A stretch of DNA of 64,000 nt from Anaerolineae bacterium (GTDB lineage: Bacteria > Chloroflexota > Anaerolineae > Caldilineales > Caldilineaceae), in contig JAUIHI010000011.1 in the NCBI GenBank assembly GCA_030432295.1, positions 122,546 through 186,545 of the forward strand, in the 5' to 3' direction. The position numbers were made by a program, and so were the translations under genes. Within the stretch, counting starts at the first letter, position 1. Every line of letters starts with the position of its first letter. Shown in pieces: positions 56,295 to 64,000 of this stretch. The notes below the pieces were generated by a model. That model was not told where the DNA came from. It saw nothing but the letters and a program-made list of their open reading frames with translations, and ran no database searches.

Positions 56295-57608
56295 ATGCAA
56301 CGACGTACATCCCTTTATGCTCTGTTGCTGATTCTGGCCCTGGTTCTGGCTGCCTGCCCGGCCCCGGCCCAGCCTGCAGAAGCCCCAGCGGAGCAACCTG
56401 CAGCCGCAGAAGCCAGCGCGACCGAAGCACCGGCCGCCGAAGCACCTGCTGCCGAACCCGCAGCCGAAGCCGAGCCGATGGACATGACCGGTAAGGTTGT
56501 GATTGCCCCCGGCGAGACCATCCGCATCGGTGGTTCCTTCGCGTTGACCGGTCCCATCCCGGACCCCGGCAAAGACATTGCCCAGGCCGCCGAGATCGCA
56601 GTTGACGATCTGAACGAAATGGGCGGTGTAGAAGGTTTTATGTTTGAACTGGTGGGCGAAGACGGCGCCTGCAATGGGGACCAGGGCACAGTTGTCGGCA
56701 ACAAATTCGCCGCCGATCCCACGATTGTAGCTGTCTCCGGTGGCACCTGCTCCGGCGAGACCTTTGGCCTGACCCCGGCTTTGCAAGCGGCCCGCATTGC
56801 CTTTGTCTCCCCCAGCGCCACCAACCCGGATGTTGTCTCCGAGGATTGTGATGTCTGCAATCGGGTGGCTTTGAGCGATGCCCTGCAGGGCGTTGTGGAT
56901 GCGGACTACGTGTTCAATGACCTGGGCAAGACCAAAGTCGCTGTGATGCACGACAATTCGGACTACGGCAAGGGACTGGCCGAAATCTTCCAGGCCCACA
57001 TTATGGAGTTGGGCGGCGAAGTGACCAACTTTGAGGGTGTGCAGGTCGGCGATACCGACTTCCGCGCAGCCCTGGCCAAAGTCGGTGCCAATTCGCCTGA
57101 GTTCATCTTCTTCGGCGGCTACTCCACCGAGGCCGCACTGATTGCCCAGCAGATGGGCGAGACCCCCGGTCTGGACGGCGCGCTCTTTATGAGCGACGAC
57201 GGCGCCTACACCCAGCAATATCTGGAAGCGGCTGGCGACGCGGCCGAGGGCACGTATATGTCCTTTGTGGCCGGTGCTACCAACGAAGCTGCGCTGGAAG
57301 ACTTCACAGCCAAGTATATGGACAAGTTCGGCGTTGCGCCGGATGATCTGGGACCCTTCCACGGCCAGAGCTACGATTCCGTGATGGTCATCGCCGAAGC
57401 TATCAAAGCCGTTGCGGTGAAAGATGGCGACAATCTGGTCATCGACCGGGAAGAGCTGCTTAGCGCCATCCGCGGCGTCACTGATCTGGTCGGCCTGACC
57501 GGTGTGCTCTCCTGCAACGAAATCGGTGAGTGTGGCGCTGGTGGTGTCCAGGTCTTCACAGTAACTGGCGGCGAGTTTGTCCAGGTTGCTGGTTTCGGTA
57601 TGGAATAG
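56295..57608 (+). CDS. Branched-chain amino acid ABC transporter substrate-binding lipoprotein (LivJ-like)
   Basis: 437 residues. A lipoprotein signal (YALLLILALVLAAC, Cys near 21) is followed by an Ala/Pro/Glu-rich linker to about residue 60. The Leu/Ile/Val-binding-type domain has RIGGSFALTGPIPDPGKD, IVAVSGGTCSGETFG and VAVMHDNSDYGKGLAEIFQ. It collects the amino acid (or an amide or urea-like ligand) outside the membrane and delivers it to the permeases downstream. AAAGGAG precedes the ATG at 56295; an earlier frame start has no site. A terminator separates it from the permease genes. Confidence 0.9.
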   Translation: MQRRTSLYALLLILALVLAACPAPAQPAEAPAEQPAAAEASATEAPAAEAPAAEPAAEAEPMDMTGKVVIAPGETIRIGGSFALTGPIPDPGKDIAQAAEIAVDDLNEMGGVEGFMFELVGEDGACNGDQGTVVGNKFAADPTIVAVSGGTCSGETFGLTPALQAARIAFVSPSATNPDVVSEDCDVCNRVALSDALQGVVDADYVFNDLGKTKVAVMHDNSDYGKGLAEIFQAHIMELGGEVTNFEGVQVGDTDFRAALAKVGANSPEFIFFGGYSTEAALIAQQMGETPGLDGALFMSDDGAYTQQYLEAAGDAAEGTYMSFVAGATNEAALEDFTAKYMDKFGVAPDDLGPFHGQSYDSVMVIAEAIKAVAVKDGDNLVIDREELLSAIRGVTDLVGLTGVLSCNEIGECGAGGVQVFTVTGGEFVQVAGFGME

Positions 57609-57616
57609 TGTCTGTA

Positions 57617-57650
57617 GAAGTCCGACTTTTCTGAAAAAGTCGGACTTCTT
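57617..57650 (+). terminator. Attenuating terminator after livJ
   Basis: GAAGTCCGACTTTT and AAAAGTCGGACTTC form a 14-bp perfect stem with a CTGA loop, followed by TTTG. It likely raises binding-protein mRNA above permease mRNA, as in many transporter operons. Confidence 0.8.
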
Positions 57651-57755
57651 TGTTTCCCACAGTTGGAACATTTCGACAGGGTGGGGCAGAGTTGCACTCT
57701 GGCCCACCCTGTTTTCGTTAGCGCCCACGCTATTCCAATAGACTTTTGGCAAGCC

Positions 57756-57820
57756 ACGGAAAAGACAGAACACACAGAAGAAAACAAAGAAGAGTTCTCC
57801 GTGTGTTCTGTCTTTTCCGT
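57756..57820. repeat. Palindrome of ACGGAAAAGACAGAACACAC
   Basis: Arms 57756-57782 and 57795-57820 pair with three mismatches around a short loop. It lies between the livJ terminator and livH. Confidence 0.8.
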
Positions 57821-57854
57821 AGTTGTTTGTCTGTCCCGCAATTGAACTCCGGTG

Positions 57855-58898
57855 ATGCCCATGCAAAAACAGTCTCTCTCGAAATCGCTTACCCTGCTTT
57901 TCGGCATTGTTGTCGGCCTGCTGGTGATCTGGCGAGTGGTCACCGTCGGCATGGCCGAGGGCTACCCGGCCTCCTTTTGGATATCCCAGGGGATCAACGG
58001 GCTGGTGCTGGGCGGGGTCTATGCGCTGGTGGCCCTGGGCTACACACTCGTCTATGGCATCCTTTTTATGATCAACTTTGCCCACGGCGAGGTGATGATG
58101 CTCGGCGGCATTACCGGCTTTTTCGCCCTCCAATTCGCGGCGGCCCAGGGCTGGATGGAGGGTTCGACGGCAGTGGTTGTGGCCGCGCTGCTCTTTATTC
58201 TGGTGGCGGGGATGCTTGGCTCAGTCGTCACGGGTGTCGCCCTGGAACGGCTGGCCTACCGGCCACTGCGTCGTGCGCCCCGCCTCGTCCCGCTGATCAG
58301 CGCTATCGGTGCCTCCCTCTTTCTGCAATACTCGGTCCTGCTCATTTTCGGCGTCAGCCCCCACAGCTACCGCAAACCCGATCTCATCTCCGGCGGTATC
58401 CGCACAGGCGACGTTTTCATTCCCTACACAGGTCTTATCATTTTTGTTGCCTCTATATTATTGATGCTGGGTCTCTATCTGATTGTCCAGCGCACAAAAC
58501 TGGGCCGGGCCATGCGTGCCGTGGCGGAAGACAAGGACACGGCTTCTCTGATGGGTGTGAATGTGGACGCGGTGATTGTGGCGACATTTGTGCTCGGCTC
58601 GGCTCTGGCCGGTGCAGCCGGTGTGATGCTGGGCTTCCACAACACTGTCGTCAAATTCAACAGCGGCTTTATTCCCGGCCTGAAAGCCTTTACCGCCGCG
58701 GTGCTGGGCGGCATCGGCAACATTCCCGGCGCGATGTTCGGAGCGCTGATTCTGGGGATGATCGAGGCCCTTGGCCCCAGCGCACTGGGCATTCCCACGG
58801 AATACAAAGACATCATCGCCTTTTCTGTGCTGGTGCTGATTCTAATCTTCCGGCCCTCGGGCATCTTCGGCGAAATTCTGAGCGAGAAGAAGGCCTAA
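57855..58898 (+). CDS. Branched-chain amino acid ABC transporter permease (LivH-like)
   Basis: 347 residues with about eight transmembrane helices. The family block GINGLVLGGVYALVALGYTL near 48-67 and the loop FAHGEVMMLGG are typical. The EAA-like coupling motif is in RTKLGRAMRAVAEDKDTASLMG, and KAFTAAVLGGIGNIPGAMFG lies near the end. A GTG three bases earlier is possible. It pairs with the following LivM-like subunit. Confidence 0.9.
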   Translation: MPMQKQSLSKSLTLLFGIVVGLLVIWRVVTVGMAEGYPASFWISQGINGLVLGGVYALVALGYTLVYGILFMINFAHGEVMMLGGITGFFALQFAAAQGWMEGSTAVVVAALLFILVAGMLGSVVTGVALERLAYRPLRRAPRLVPLISAIGASLFLQYSVLLIFGVSPHSYRKPDLISGGIRTGDVFIPYTGLIIFVASILLMLGLYLIVQRTKLGRAMRAVAEDKDTASLMGVNVDAVIVATFVLGSALAGAAGVMLGFHNTVVKFNSGFIPGLKAFTAAVLGGIGNIPGAMFGALILGMIEALGPSALGIPTEYKDIIAFSVLVLILIFRPSGIFGEILSEKKA

Positions 58899-58901
58899 CC
58901 T

Positions 58902-60629
58902 ATGAAAAAAGGACTCAATACAGGACTGACCGCATTTGCAGTTCTGACTTACCTGATACTGATTGGTCTGCCTACCCGATTGGAAGGGGCGGCCCAACCA
59001 GTGCTGGCCCTGCTGCTGGCGCTCTTTTTCTTTGCCGTTCTGCGCAGCCAGGGCAAAGAAATGGGCCGGGGCGAACTGCTCCAGAGTGGACTGGTAGCCG
59101 GACTGGTGGCCGGGCTGCTGGTGGTGGCGGAGATCGGCTTTTTCGTCGGGCTGCTGGCCGACGGGGTGAAGATTCAGCCGGTCTTTGACAAAGTTGTGCC
59201 CCTGAATATGGCTGCGCTGCTCAATGTGCGGGCCGGTGCAATTATCAATGGCGAAACGAGTCTCCTTGCCTATGCCATTCTGACTGCCTATTTGACCGGG
59301 GCCGGTCTGCTGGGGGGGCTGCTCGTTCTTTTCACCCGCAGCGGCACGGCCAGCACAGTGCGCTCCACCCGCATCCCCGGTGGGCGCTGGCTGGTGATTC
59401 TGCTCCCCTTTCTCCTCTTTGCTTTTATCTACTATCTGGGGCTGGATGGTGTCAAAACCTTTGGCAACGACAAAAATATCGTCCGTCTTCTTCTGGTGCT
59501 GGTCGCCACTGGCGCTGGACTCTTTGCTCTGGCCGCGGCGAAGGAAGGGGTCGAGAAGCTGGCAATCGGCGGTCTGCTGGCCGGGGTTCTGCTCTTTTTG
59601 CCCTTTGTCCTCAACCAATTCCAGAATTCGGTGATGAGTATTGTCTTCATTTTTGTAATGATGGGGCTGGGGCTAAATATCGTCGTGGGCTATGCGGGTC
59701 TGCTGGACCTGGGCTATGTGGCCTTTTTCGCCATCGGCGCGTATGTCTACGCCTTTGTGGCCGCGCCCTTTTCGTCCCCCTACATCAGCAGCCTGCTGAC
59801 AGGGATGGGCATCTCCCCGGACAGCCCGCTGCTGGGCTACTGGTCGGCCATCCCCCTGGCGATGATTACCGCGGCGATTGGCGGCGTGCTGTTGGGCATC
59901 CCCGTCCTGCGCCTGCGCGGCGACTATCTGGCGATTGTCACCCTCGGCTTCGGCGAGATCATTCGCCTCTTTATGCTTAATCTGGGCGACCTGACCAACG
60001 GGCCGCGGGGTCTGCTGCAAATCGCCCAGCCCACCCTCTTTGGCGTGGCTCCTTCCGCGCTGACCAGCCATCTGGACGCCCAGGGCTGGATATTTCTGCT
60101 GGCAATTTTCGGCTCGGCAGTGGTGGCTTTTGTCGCCATCCGCCTCAACGATTCCCGGCTGGGGCGGGCCTGGGTCGCCATGCGCGAGGATGAGGATGTG
60201 GCTCAGGCCACAGGCATCCACCTGGTCCAGACAAAGCTTCTGGCCTTCGCCATCGGCGCAACCTTCGCCGGGCTGGCCGGTCAGCTCTACGCGGCCCGTC
60301 AGATCAATATCTTCCCGGAGAACTTCTCCCTCTTTGTCTCCATCGACGCCCTGGCCCTGATTATCGTAGGCGGGATGGGCAGTATTCCCGGTGTGGTGCT
60401 GGGCGCGCTGGCGCTGAAGGGACTGCCGGAAGTGTTGCGGGGGGTGGACGAATACCGCATCGTCGCCTTTGCCACGCTGCTGATTGTGATGATGATTGTG
60501 CGGCCCGAAGGAATTCTGCCCTCGGCCCGCCGCCGCCGGGAGCTACACAGCGCAGAGGCTCCGCCGCCCGATGAAAGCGATGTGAGCGATAAACCGACGG
60601 ACGGACAGTTGGAAGGGGGGCGCGCCTGA
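58902..60629 (+). CDS. Branched-chain amino acid ABC transporter permease (LivM-like) with N-terminal extension
   Basis: 575 residues, against roughly 320-420 in most LivM proteins. The conserved core starts near residue 243 (VMSIVFIFVMMGLGLNIVVG, then GYAGLLDLGYVAFFAIGAY) and includes NDSRLGRAWVAMREDEDVAQ as the coupling segment. Residues 1-240 add about six extra hydrophobic helices. The C-terminal polar tail (ARRRRELHSAEAPPPDESDV) extends into the cytoplasm. Its stop overlaps the livG ATG (TGATG). Confidence 0.87.
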   Translation: MKKGLNTGLTAFAVLTYLILIGLPTRLEGAAQPVLALLLALFFFAVLRSQGKEMGRGELLQSGLVAGLVAGLLVVAEIGFFVGLLADGVKIQPVFDKVVPLNMAALLNVRAGAIINGETSLLAYAILTAYLTGAGLLGGLLVLFTRSGTASTVRSTRIPGGRWLVILLPFLLFAFIYYLGLDGVKTFGNDKNIVRLLLVLVATGAGLFALAAAKEGVEKLAIGGLLAGVLLFLPFVLNQFQNSVMSIVFIFVMMGLGLNIVVGYAGLLDLGYVAFFAIGAYVYAFVAAPFSSPYISSLLTGMGISPDSPLLGYWSAIPLAMITAAIGGVLLGIPVLRLRGDYLAIVTLGFGEIIRLFMLNLGDLTNGPRGLLQIAQPTLFGVAPSALTSHLDAQGWIFLLAIFGSAVVAFVAIRLNDSRLGRAWVAMREDEDVAQATGIHLVQTKLLAFAIGATFAGLAGQLYAARQINIFPENFSLFVSIDALALIIVGGMGSIPGVVLGALALKGLPEVLRGVDEYRIVAFATLLIVMMIVRPEGILPSARRRRELHSAEAPPPDESDVSDKPTDGQLEGGRA

Positions 60630-61429
60630 TGGCTGCACTACTCGAAGCGAAGGGTGTGACAAAAGTTTTCGGCGGTCTGACCGCGGTGGATCGGGTCGAT
60701 CTGACGATTGAGAAAGGCTCAATTGCCAGCCTCATTGGCCCCAACGGCGCGGGCAAGACAACATTTTTCAACTGTCTGACGGGACTTTACCAACCGGAAA
60801 AGGGGTCGATCACCTTCGACGGTCACTCGCTGGTGGGCCAGCGTTCGGACCAGATTATCGGGCTGGGCATCGCCCGCACCTACCAGAACATCCGGCTTTT
60901 CAAGGGGATGACTGTGCTGGAAAATGTGCTGGTGGGCCAGCACGTGCGAATGAAAGCTACACCGTTGGGCGCGGTGCTGCGCACCCCTTCCCAGCGGGCC
61001 GAGGAACGCCAGGCCCGTGAATTTGCCCAGCAACTTCTGGAGTTTGTTGGATTGGGCGGCGAAGAGGAGACCCTCTCCACCAATCTGCCCTATGGCGACC
61101 AGCGACTGCTGGAGATCGCACGGGCCATCGGCAGCCGCCCCCAACTCCTTCTGCTGGACGAGCCAGCCGCGGGCATGAATCCCCGGGAGACCGAGCGGAT
61201 GATCGATCTGGTCCACCGGCTGCGGGACAAGAAGGGAATTACCGTCTTTCTGATTGAGCACGACATGAAAGTGGTGATGAATATCTCCGAGAACATCACA
61301 GTGTTGGACTACGGCAAGAAGATTGCCGAGGGCAAGCCCGTCGAAGTGCGCTCAGATCCGCGGGTGGTGGAAGCCTATCTGGGGCCAGGGGTTCTGTTGG
61401 ATACATCGGGCGGGACGGAGAAGAAATAG
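60629..61429 (+). CDS. Branched-chain amino acid ABC transporter ATPase (LivG-like)
   Basis: 266 residues. Walker A is GPNGAGKTTFFNCL, the family-specific YQNIRLFKGMTVLENVLVGQ follows, the signature is the LPYGDQRLLEIARA form, and Walker B is LLLLDEPAAGMNP. Its ATG is inside the livM stop and its own stop abuts the livF ATG, so the four genes form one tight operon. Confidence 0.92.
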   Translation: MAALLEAKGVTKVFGGLTAVDRVDLTIEKGSIASLIGPNGAGKTTFFNCLTGLYQPEKGSITFDGHSLVGQRSDQIIGLGIARTYQNIRLFKGMTVLENVLVGQHVRMKATPLGAVLRTPSQRAEERQAREFAQQLLEFVGLGGEEETLSTNLPYGDQRLLEIARAIGSRPQLLLLDEPAAGMNPRETERMIDLVHRLRDKKGITVFLIEHDMKVVMNISENITVLDYGKKIAEGKPVEVRSDPRVVEAYLGPGVLLDTSGGTEKK

Positions 61430-62134
61430 ATGCTAACCCTAGAAAACATCCACACCTACTACGACCGCATCCACGCGCTGAAGGGGATTTCCCTGACAGT
61501 GGAACAGGGCGAAATCGTCACCCTCATCGGCTCCAACGGCGCGGGCAAGACGACGACGCTCAATACAATCAGCGGCATCCTGACGCCCAAAGAGGGTACT
61601 GTCTATCTGGAAGGCGAGCGCATCGACCACCTGCCCGCGCATACCGTCACCCACCGGGGTGTCGTCCAGTCGCCGGAGGGGCGCAAGATTTTTGCCCGGT
61701 TGACGGTGCAGGAAAATCTGGAGATGGGCGCGTTCAACCGCAACGACGACGACGGCATAGCGTCGGACTACGAACGGGTGCTCACTCTTTTCCCCCGGCT
61801 GCGGGAACGGATCAAACAGCCTGGCGGAACCCTCTCTGGCGGCGAGCAGCAGATGCTGGCCATGGGCCGGGCGATGATGGCCCGTCCCCGCATTCTGCTT
61901 TTGGATGAACCGTCGATGGGGCTGGCCCCGATTTTGGTGGAGCAAATTTTTGAGATTATTCTGGAGATCAACAGCCAGGGAACGACGATTCTGCTGGTGG
62001 AGCAGAACGCCCAGGCCGCGCTGCAAGTGGCCCACCGGGGGTATGTGATGGAGACGGGCACGATTCGTCTCAGCGGCGATGCTAAGACCCTTCTGGCCGA
62101 TCCCCAGGTGGTGGAAGCCTATTTGGGGTTTTAG
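61430..62134 (+). CDS. Branched-chain amino acid ABC transporter ATPase (LivF-like)
   Basis: 234 residues. Walker A is GSNGAGKTTTLN, the VQSPEGRKIFARLTVQENL block is typical of LivF, LSGGEQQMLAMGRAMM is the signature, and LLLDEPSMGLAP is Walker B. It starts directly after the livG stop. The operon ends here, with a repeat arm following. Confidence 0.93.
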   Translation: MLTLENIHTYYDRIHALKGISLTVEQGEIVTLIGSNGAGKTTTLNTISGILTPKEGTVYLEGERIDHLPAHTVTHRGVVQSPEGRKIFARLTVQENLEMGAFNRNDDDGIASDYERVLTLFPRLRERIKQPGGTLSGGEQQMLAMGRAMMARPRILLLDEPSMGLAPILVEQIFEIILEINSQGTTILLVEQNAQAALQVAHRGYVMETGTIRLSGDAKTLLADPQVVEAYLGF

Positions 62135-62150
62135 GGATGGGCAAAATACC

Positions 62151-62184
62151 GAACCACAAAGGCACAAAAACACAAAGAAAAGCA
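62151..62184. repeat. Single arm of the ACCACAAAGGCACAAAG family
   Basis: GAACCACAAAGGCACAAAAAC.. stands where a ribosome site for the next gene would be. The complementary right arm is missing, unlike at 52940. Confidence 0.7.
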
Positions 62185-62192
62185 AGCGTCCT

Positions 62193-63038
62193 GTGGCAAA
62201 ACTGACCGTCTATTTTGGCGACAACCTGCCTGTTCTGCGCGACCTGCCGACCGCCTCTGTGGACCTGATTTACATCGACCCGCCCTTCAACACGGGCAAA
62301 GTCCAGCGCCGGACACAGATTTCCACAACTCAGGACGAGGATGGGGATCGCACGGGTTTCGCGGGCAAGCGTTACCGCACAGAGAAGATCAGCACAAAGG
62401 GCTACGACGACATCTTCGATGACTTTTTGGGCTTTTTGGAACCCCGGCTGGTCGAGGCCCATCGCCTGCTCAAAGCCGACGGCAGCCTTTTTTTCCACAT
62501 CGACTATCGGGAAGTCCACTACTGCAAAGTGCTGCTGGATTCCATCTTCGGTCGGGAGTGCTTCCAGAACGAAATCATCTGGGCCTACGACTACGGCGCA
62601 CGTACGAAGAAGAAGTGGCCCGCCAAGCACGACAATATCCTCTGGTACAGCAAAGACCCCAAGCACTACCAATTCCACCTGGAAGAGGTGGACCGCATCC
62701 CCTATATGGCTCCCGGACTGGTTGGGCCGGAGAAGGCGGCCAGGGGCAAGACACCCACCGATGTCTGGTGGCACACAATTGTCAGCCCCAACGGCAAAGA
62801 GAAGACCGGCTATCCCACTCAGAAGCCCCGGGGCATACTCGACCGCATTGTCAAAGTCCACTCCCGACCCGGCGATCTGCTCCTGGACTTTTTCGCGGGC
62901 AGCGGAAGCTTTGGGGAATCGGCCAACGAACTGGGGCGGGACTGCATTCTGATCGACAGCAACCGGGAAGCGTGGCAGGTGATGGAGCGGCGTTTTCAAG
63001 AAAGAGATGTGGAGTGGCAAATGTCAAGTGGAAAGTAG
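62193..63038 (+). CDS. DNA (adenine- or cytosine-N4) methyltransferase, orphan
   Basis: 281 residues from a GTG without a clear ribosome site. The order of motifs is beta-class: catalytic DPPFNTG near residue 27 first, then the S-adenosylmethionine motif DFFAGSGSFGESA near 235. Between them are DYGARTKKKWPAKHDNILWY and TQKPRGILDRIV (motif for the target region). No restriction endonuclease or specificity gene is adjacent, so it is probably a solitary methylase. The last codons (EWQMSSGK) are close to repeated GTGGAAAGTGGC units and may have been altered by them. Confidence 0.85.
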   Translation: MAKLTVYFGDNLPVLRDLPTASVDLIYIDPPFNTGKVQRRTQISTTQDEDGDRTGFAGKRYRTEKISTKGYDDIFDDFLGFLEPRLVEAHRLLKADGSLFFHIDYREVHYCKVLLDSIFGRECFQNEIIWAYDYGARTKKKWPAKHDNILWYSKDPKHYQFHLEEVDRIPYMAPGLVGPEKAARGKTPTDVWWHTIVSPNGKEKTGYPTQKPRGILDRIVKVHSRPGDLLLDFFAGSGSFGESANELGRDCILIDSNREAWQVMERRFQERDVEWQMSSGK

Positions 63039-63114
63039 CAGGTGGAAAGTGGCAACTCGCAACTTTTGCCTTCCGCCGGTCTTCCGGCGCTCCTTTCTGC
63101 CTTTTGCCTTCTCC
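63039..63114. repeat. Low-complexity intergenic segment
   Basis: GTGGAAAGTGGCAACTCGCA.. then CTTTTGCCTTCTCCC, an inverted counterpart of the 3521-3600 stretch. It lies between the methylase and rdgB stops. Confidence 0.5.
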
Positions 63115-63735
63115 CTACTCTTCATTCCCCTCCGCCTCGGAAAGCATCATAGCCAGCATCTCCCGCGCTCTGGCCGCGGCCTCGGCCCGGTGGCTGATTT
63201 CGTTTTTTACACCCCGATCCAATTCGGCCAGACTGGCGTCAAAGCTGGGAATGTAGAAGATCGGATCGTAGCCGAAGCCGTTGCTGCCCTTCGGCTCGCG
63301 GGCAATTGTCCCTTCCAGGGTGCCGTCACGGGTGTCCACTTTGCCGCGGGGCTGGGCAATCGCCACCACACAGCGGAAACGGGCCGTGCGCTGGTCATCG
63401 GACACATCCGCCATCTCGCCAAGCACAATGCGATAGCGGTCCGCGTCGGTCAGCCCTTCGCCCCCATAGCGGGCAGAATAGACCCCAGGCCGTCCGTCCA
63501 GCGCGTCGATCTCCAGCCCGCTGTCGTCGGCCCAGGTCCACAGCCCGGTCAACCCGGCGTAGTGGCGGGCTTTCAGAATCGCGTTGCCGTGAAACGAATC
63601 TTCCGTCTCCTCCACATCTTCTGTGATCCCCACTTCGTCCAGCCAGGTCACGGCCAGGGGCAGCTCGAACAATAGACTGCGATATTCGGCCACTTTGCCC
63701 TTATTGTGGGTTGCTATCAACAACTGTTGTGCCAT
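63115..63735 (-). CDS. rdgB: XTP/dITP diphosphatase (RdgB/HAM1 family)
   Basis: Removes non-canonical purine triphosphates. 206 residues. The opening MAQQLLIATHNKGKVAEYRS is the family N-terminus; WTWADDSGLEIDALDG holds the catalytic Asp pair, and PKGSNGFGYDPIFYIP and KNEISHRAEA follow. The ATG at 63735 has GAGGA 7 nt upstream, while an ATG 13 codons earlier has no site. A rather Ala-rich C-terminus. Confidence 0.95.
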   Translation of the reverse strand: MAQQLLIATHNKGKVAEYRSLLFELPLAVTWLDEVGITEDVEETEDSFHGNAILKARHYAGLTGLWTWADDSGLEIDALDGRPGVYSARYGGEGLTDADRYRIVLGEMADVSDDQRTARFRCVVAIAQPRGKVDTRDGTLEGTIAREPKGSNGFGYDPIFYIPSFDASLAELDRGVKNEISHRAEAAARAREMLAMMLSEAEGNEE

Positions 63736-63777
63736 TTGTCTGTCCTCAATCCTTCTATCGGTAGTTTCGCTCATTTT

Positions 63778-63999
63778 TTAGGGTGAACTGGCTAATGGCA
63801 AGTGAGCCAGGGAAGAGTAGACGGATTCCGGGATGCCGAGCAATCCCAAGATGCGGCGTTGCAAGGCCGAAAGCGGTGTGACTTGGTAAGTAATCTGCTG
63901 GTCGTGGGTGACAGAATACAAGGTGATGTCGGCAAAGGCCTGCAACAAGCGTTCAGCGGTGGGGTTCGGTGCCGCCCGTTTGGGATTGCCAGCATAGAG
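63778..63999 (-). CDS. Partial protein, probable transposase C-terminus (5' end outside window)
   Basis: 73 codons, open to the right edge and ending in TAA at 63778-63780; no start codon is present in this frame. The sequence LYAGNPKRAAPNPTAERLLQ, then a DITLYSVTHDQQITYQVTPL stretch, then LSALQRRILGLLGIPESVYSS, resembles the C-termini of IS1634/IS4-type transposases that I recall from Chloroflexota. The next 42 bp to rdgB are empty. The call is tentative. Confidence 0.55.
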   Translation of the reverse strand, partial: LYAGNPKRAAPNPTAERLLQAFADITLYSVTHDQQITYQVTPLSALQRRILGLLGIPESVYSSLAHLPLASSP

Positions 64000-64000
64000 T

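Noticed and set aside
56280..58133. 617-codon minus-strand frame over livJ
   Set aside because: Runs through the livJ terminator and a palindrome; no protein motif; livJ is unambiguous.

Overview
The window reads as a GC-rich bacterial chromosome, dense with housekeeping genes and carrying almost no tRNA, rRNA or phage signal. The gene mix points by inference to Chloroflexota (Anaerolineae/Caldilineae-like). Examples are a multi-domain CCA-adding enzyme, a membrane-anchored baseplate-J-like protein next to ruvX, a membrane pyrophosphatase, a PIN-TRAM membrane protein, LysM and Pro/Thr-linker lipoproteins, and many palindromic intergenic repeats. No 16S rRNA is present to confirm this. Strong AGGAG-type ribosome sites precede most genes, and ATG, GTG and TTG starts are all used.

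Layout. 1-6 kb: end of a CCA tRNA nucleotidyltransferase, then sugar-acid catabolism (enolase-superfamily dehydratase, aldo/keto reductase, secreted TIM-barrel glycosidase-like protein). 6-15 kb: alaS, a Phd/VapC toxin-antitoxin pair, the baseplate-J-like protein, ruvX, an SDR, mltG and a substrate-binding lipoprotein. 15-19 kb: a glycosyltransferase, pyrimidine-nucleoside phosphorylase and mutY. 19.5-28.5 kb: a molybdenum hydroxylase whose FAD+2Fe-2S fusion gene and Mo-subunit gene are separated by a B12/radical-SAM enzyme, a GNAT, an acyltransferase, an insertion sequence with recognisable ends and target duplication, and a DUF protein. 28.5-41 kb: membrane proteins, a nitrilase-family amidase, a GT2, two Gfo/Idh oxidoreductases, a ThDP enzyme divergent from a DUF362 protein, hppA, and a sugar isomerase. 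41-53 kb: LysM protein, cytochrome c, pterin dehydratase, fbp, rlmB-cysS, PIN-TRAM protein, nagB-nagA, dnaJ. 53-64 kb: coaE, an ABC-F ATPase, a complete branched-chain amino acid ABC transporter (livJ-H-M-G-F) behind a perfect consensus promoter, an orphan DNA methyltransferase, rdgB, and the C-terminus of a probable transposase at the right edge.

The most unusual feature is the repeat content. At least six families of 60-230 bp imperfect palindromes fill gaps between genes, and several have become part of coding sequence in frame. One lies inside the Mo subunit and two lie inside its FAD/2Fe-2S partner (one exactly at the domain junction). One supplies the start and basic end of a lipoprotein signal peptide, and others form the last codons of small proteins. 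Two further points of interest are an antitoxin carrying two tandem copies of its toxin-neutralising tail, and an insertion sequence sitting just upstream of the ribosome site of its neighbour.

I found no CRISPR array, tRNA, rRNA, prophage or obvious new defence locus. The repeat-in-protein phenomenon is the best candidate here for undescribed biology.
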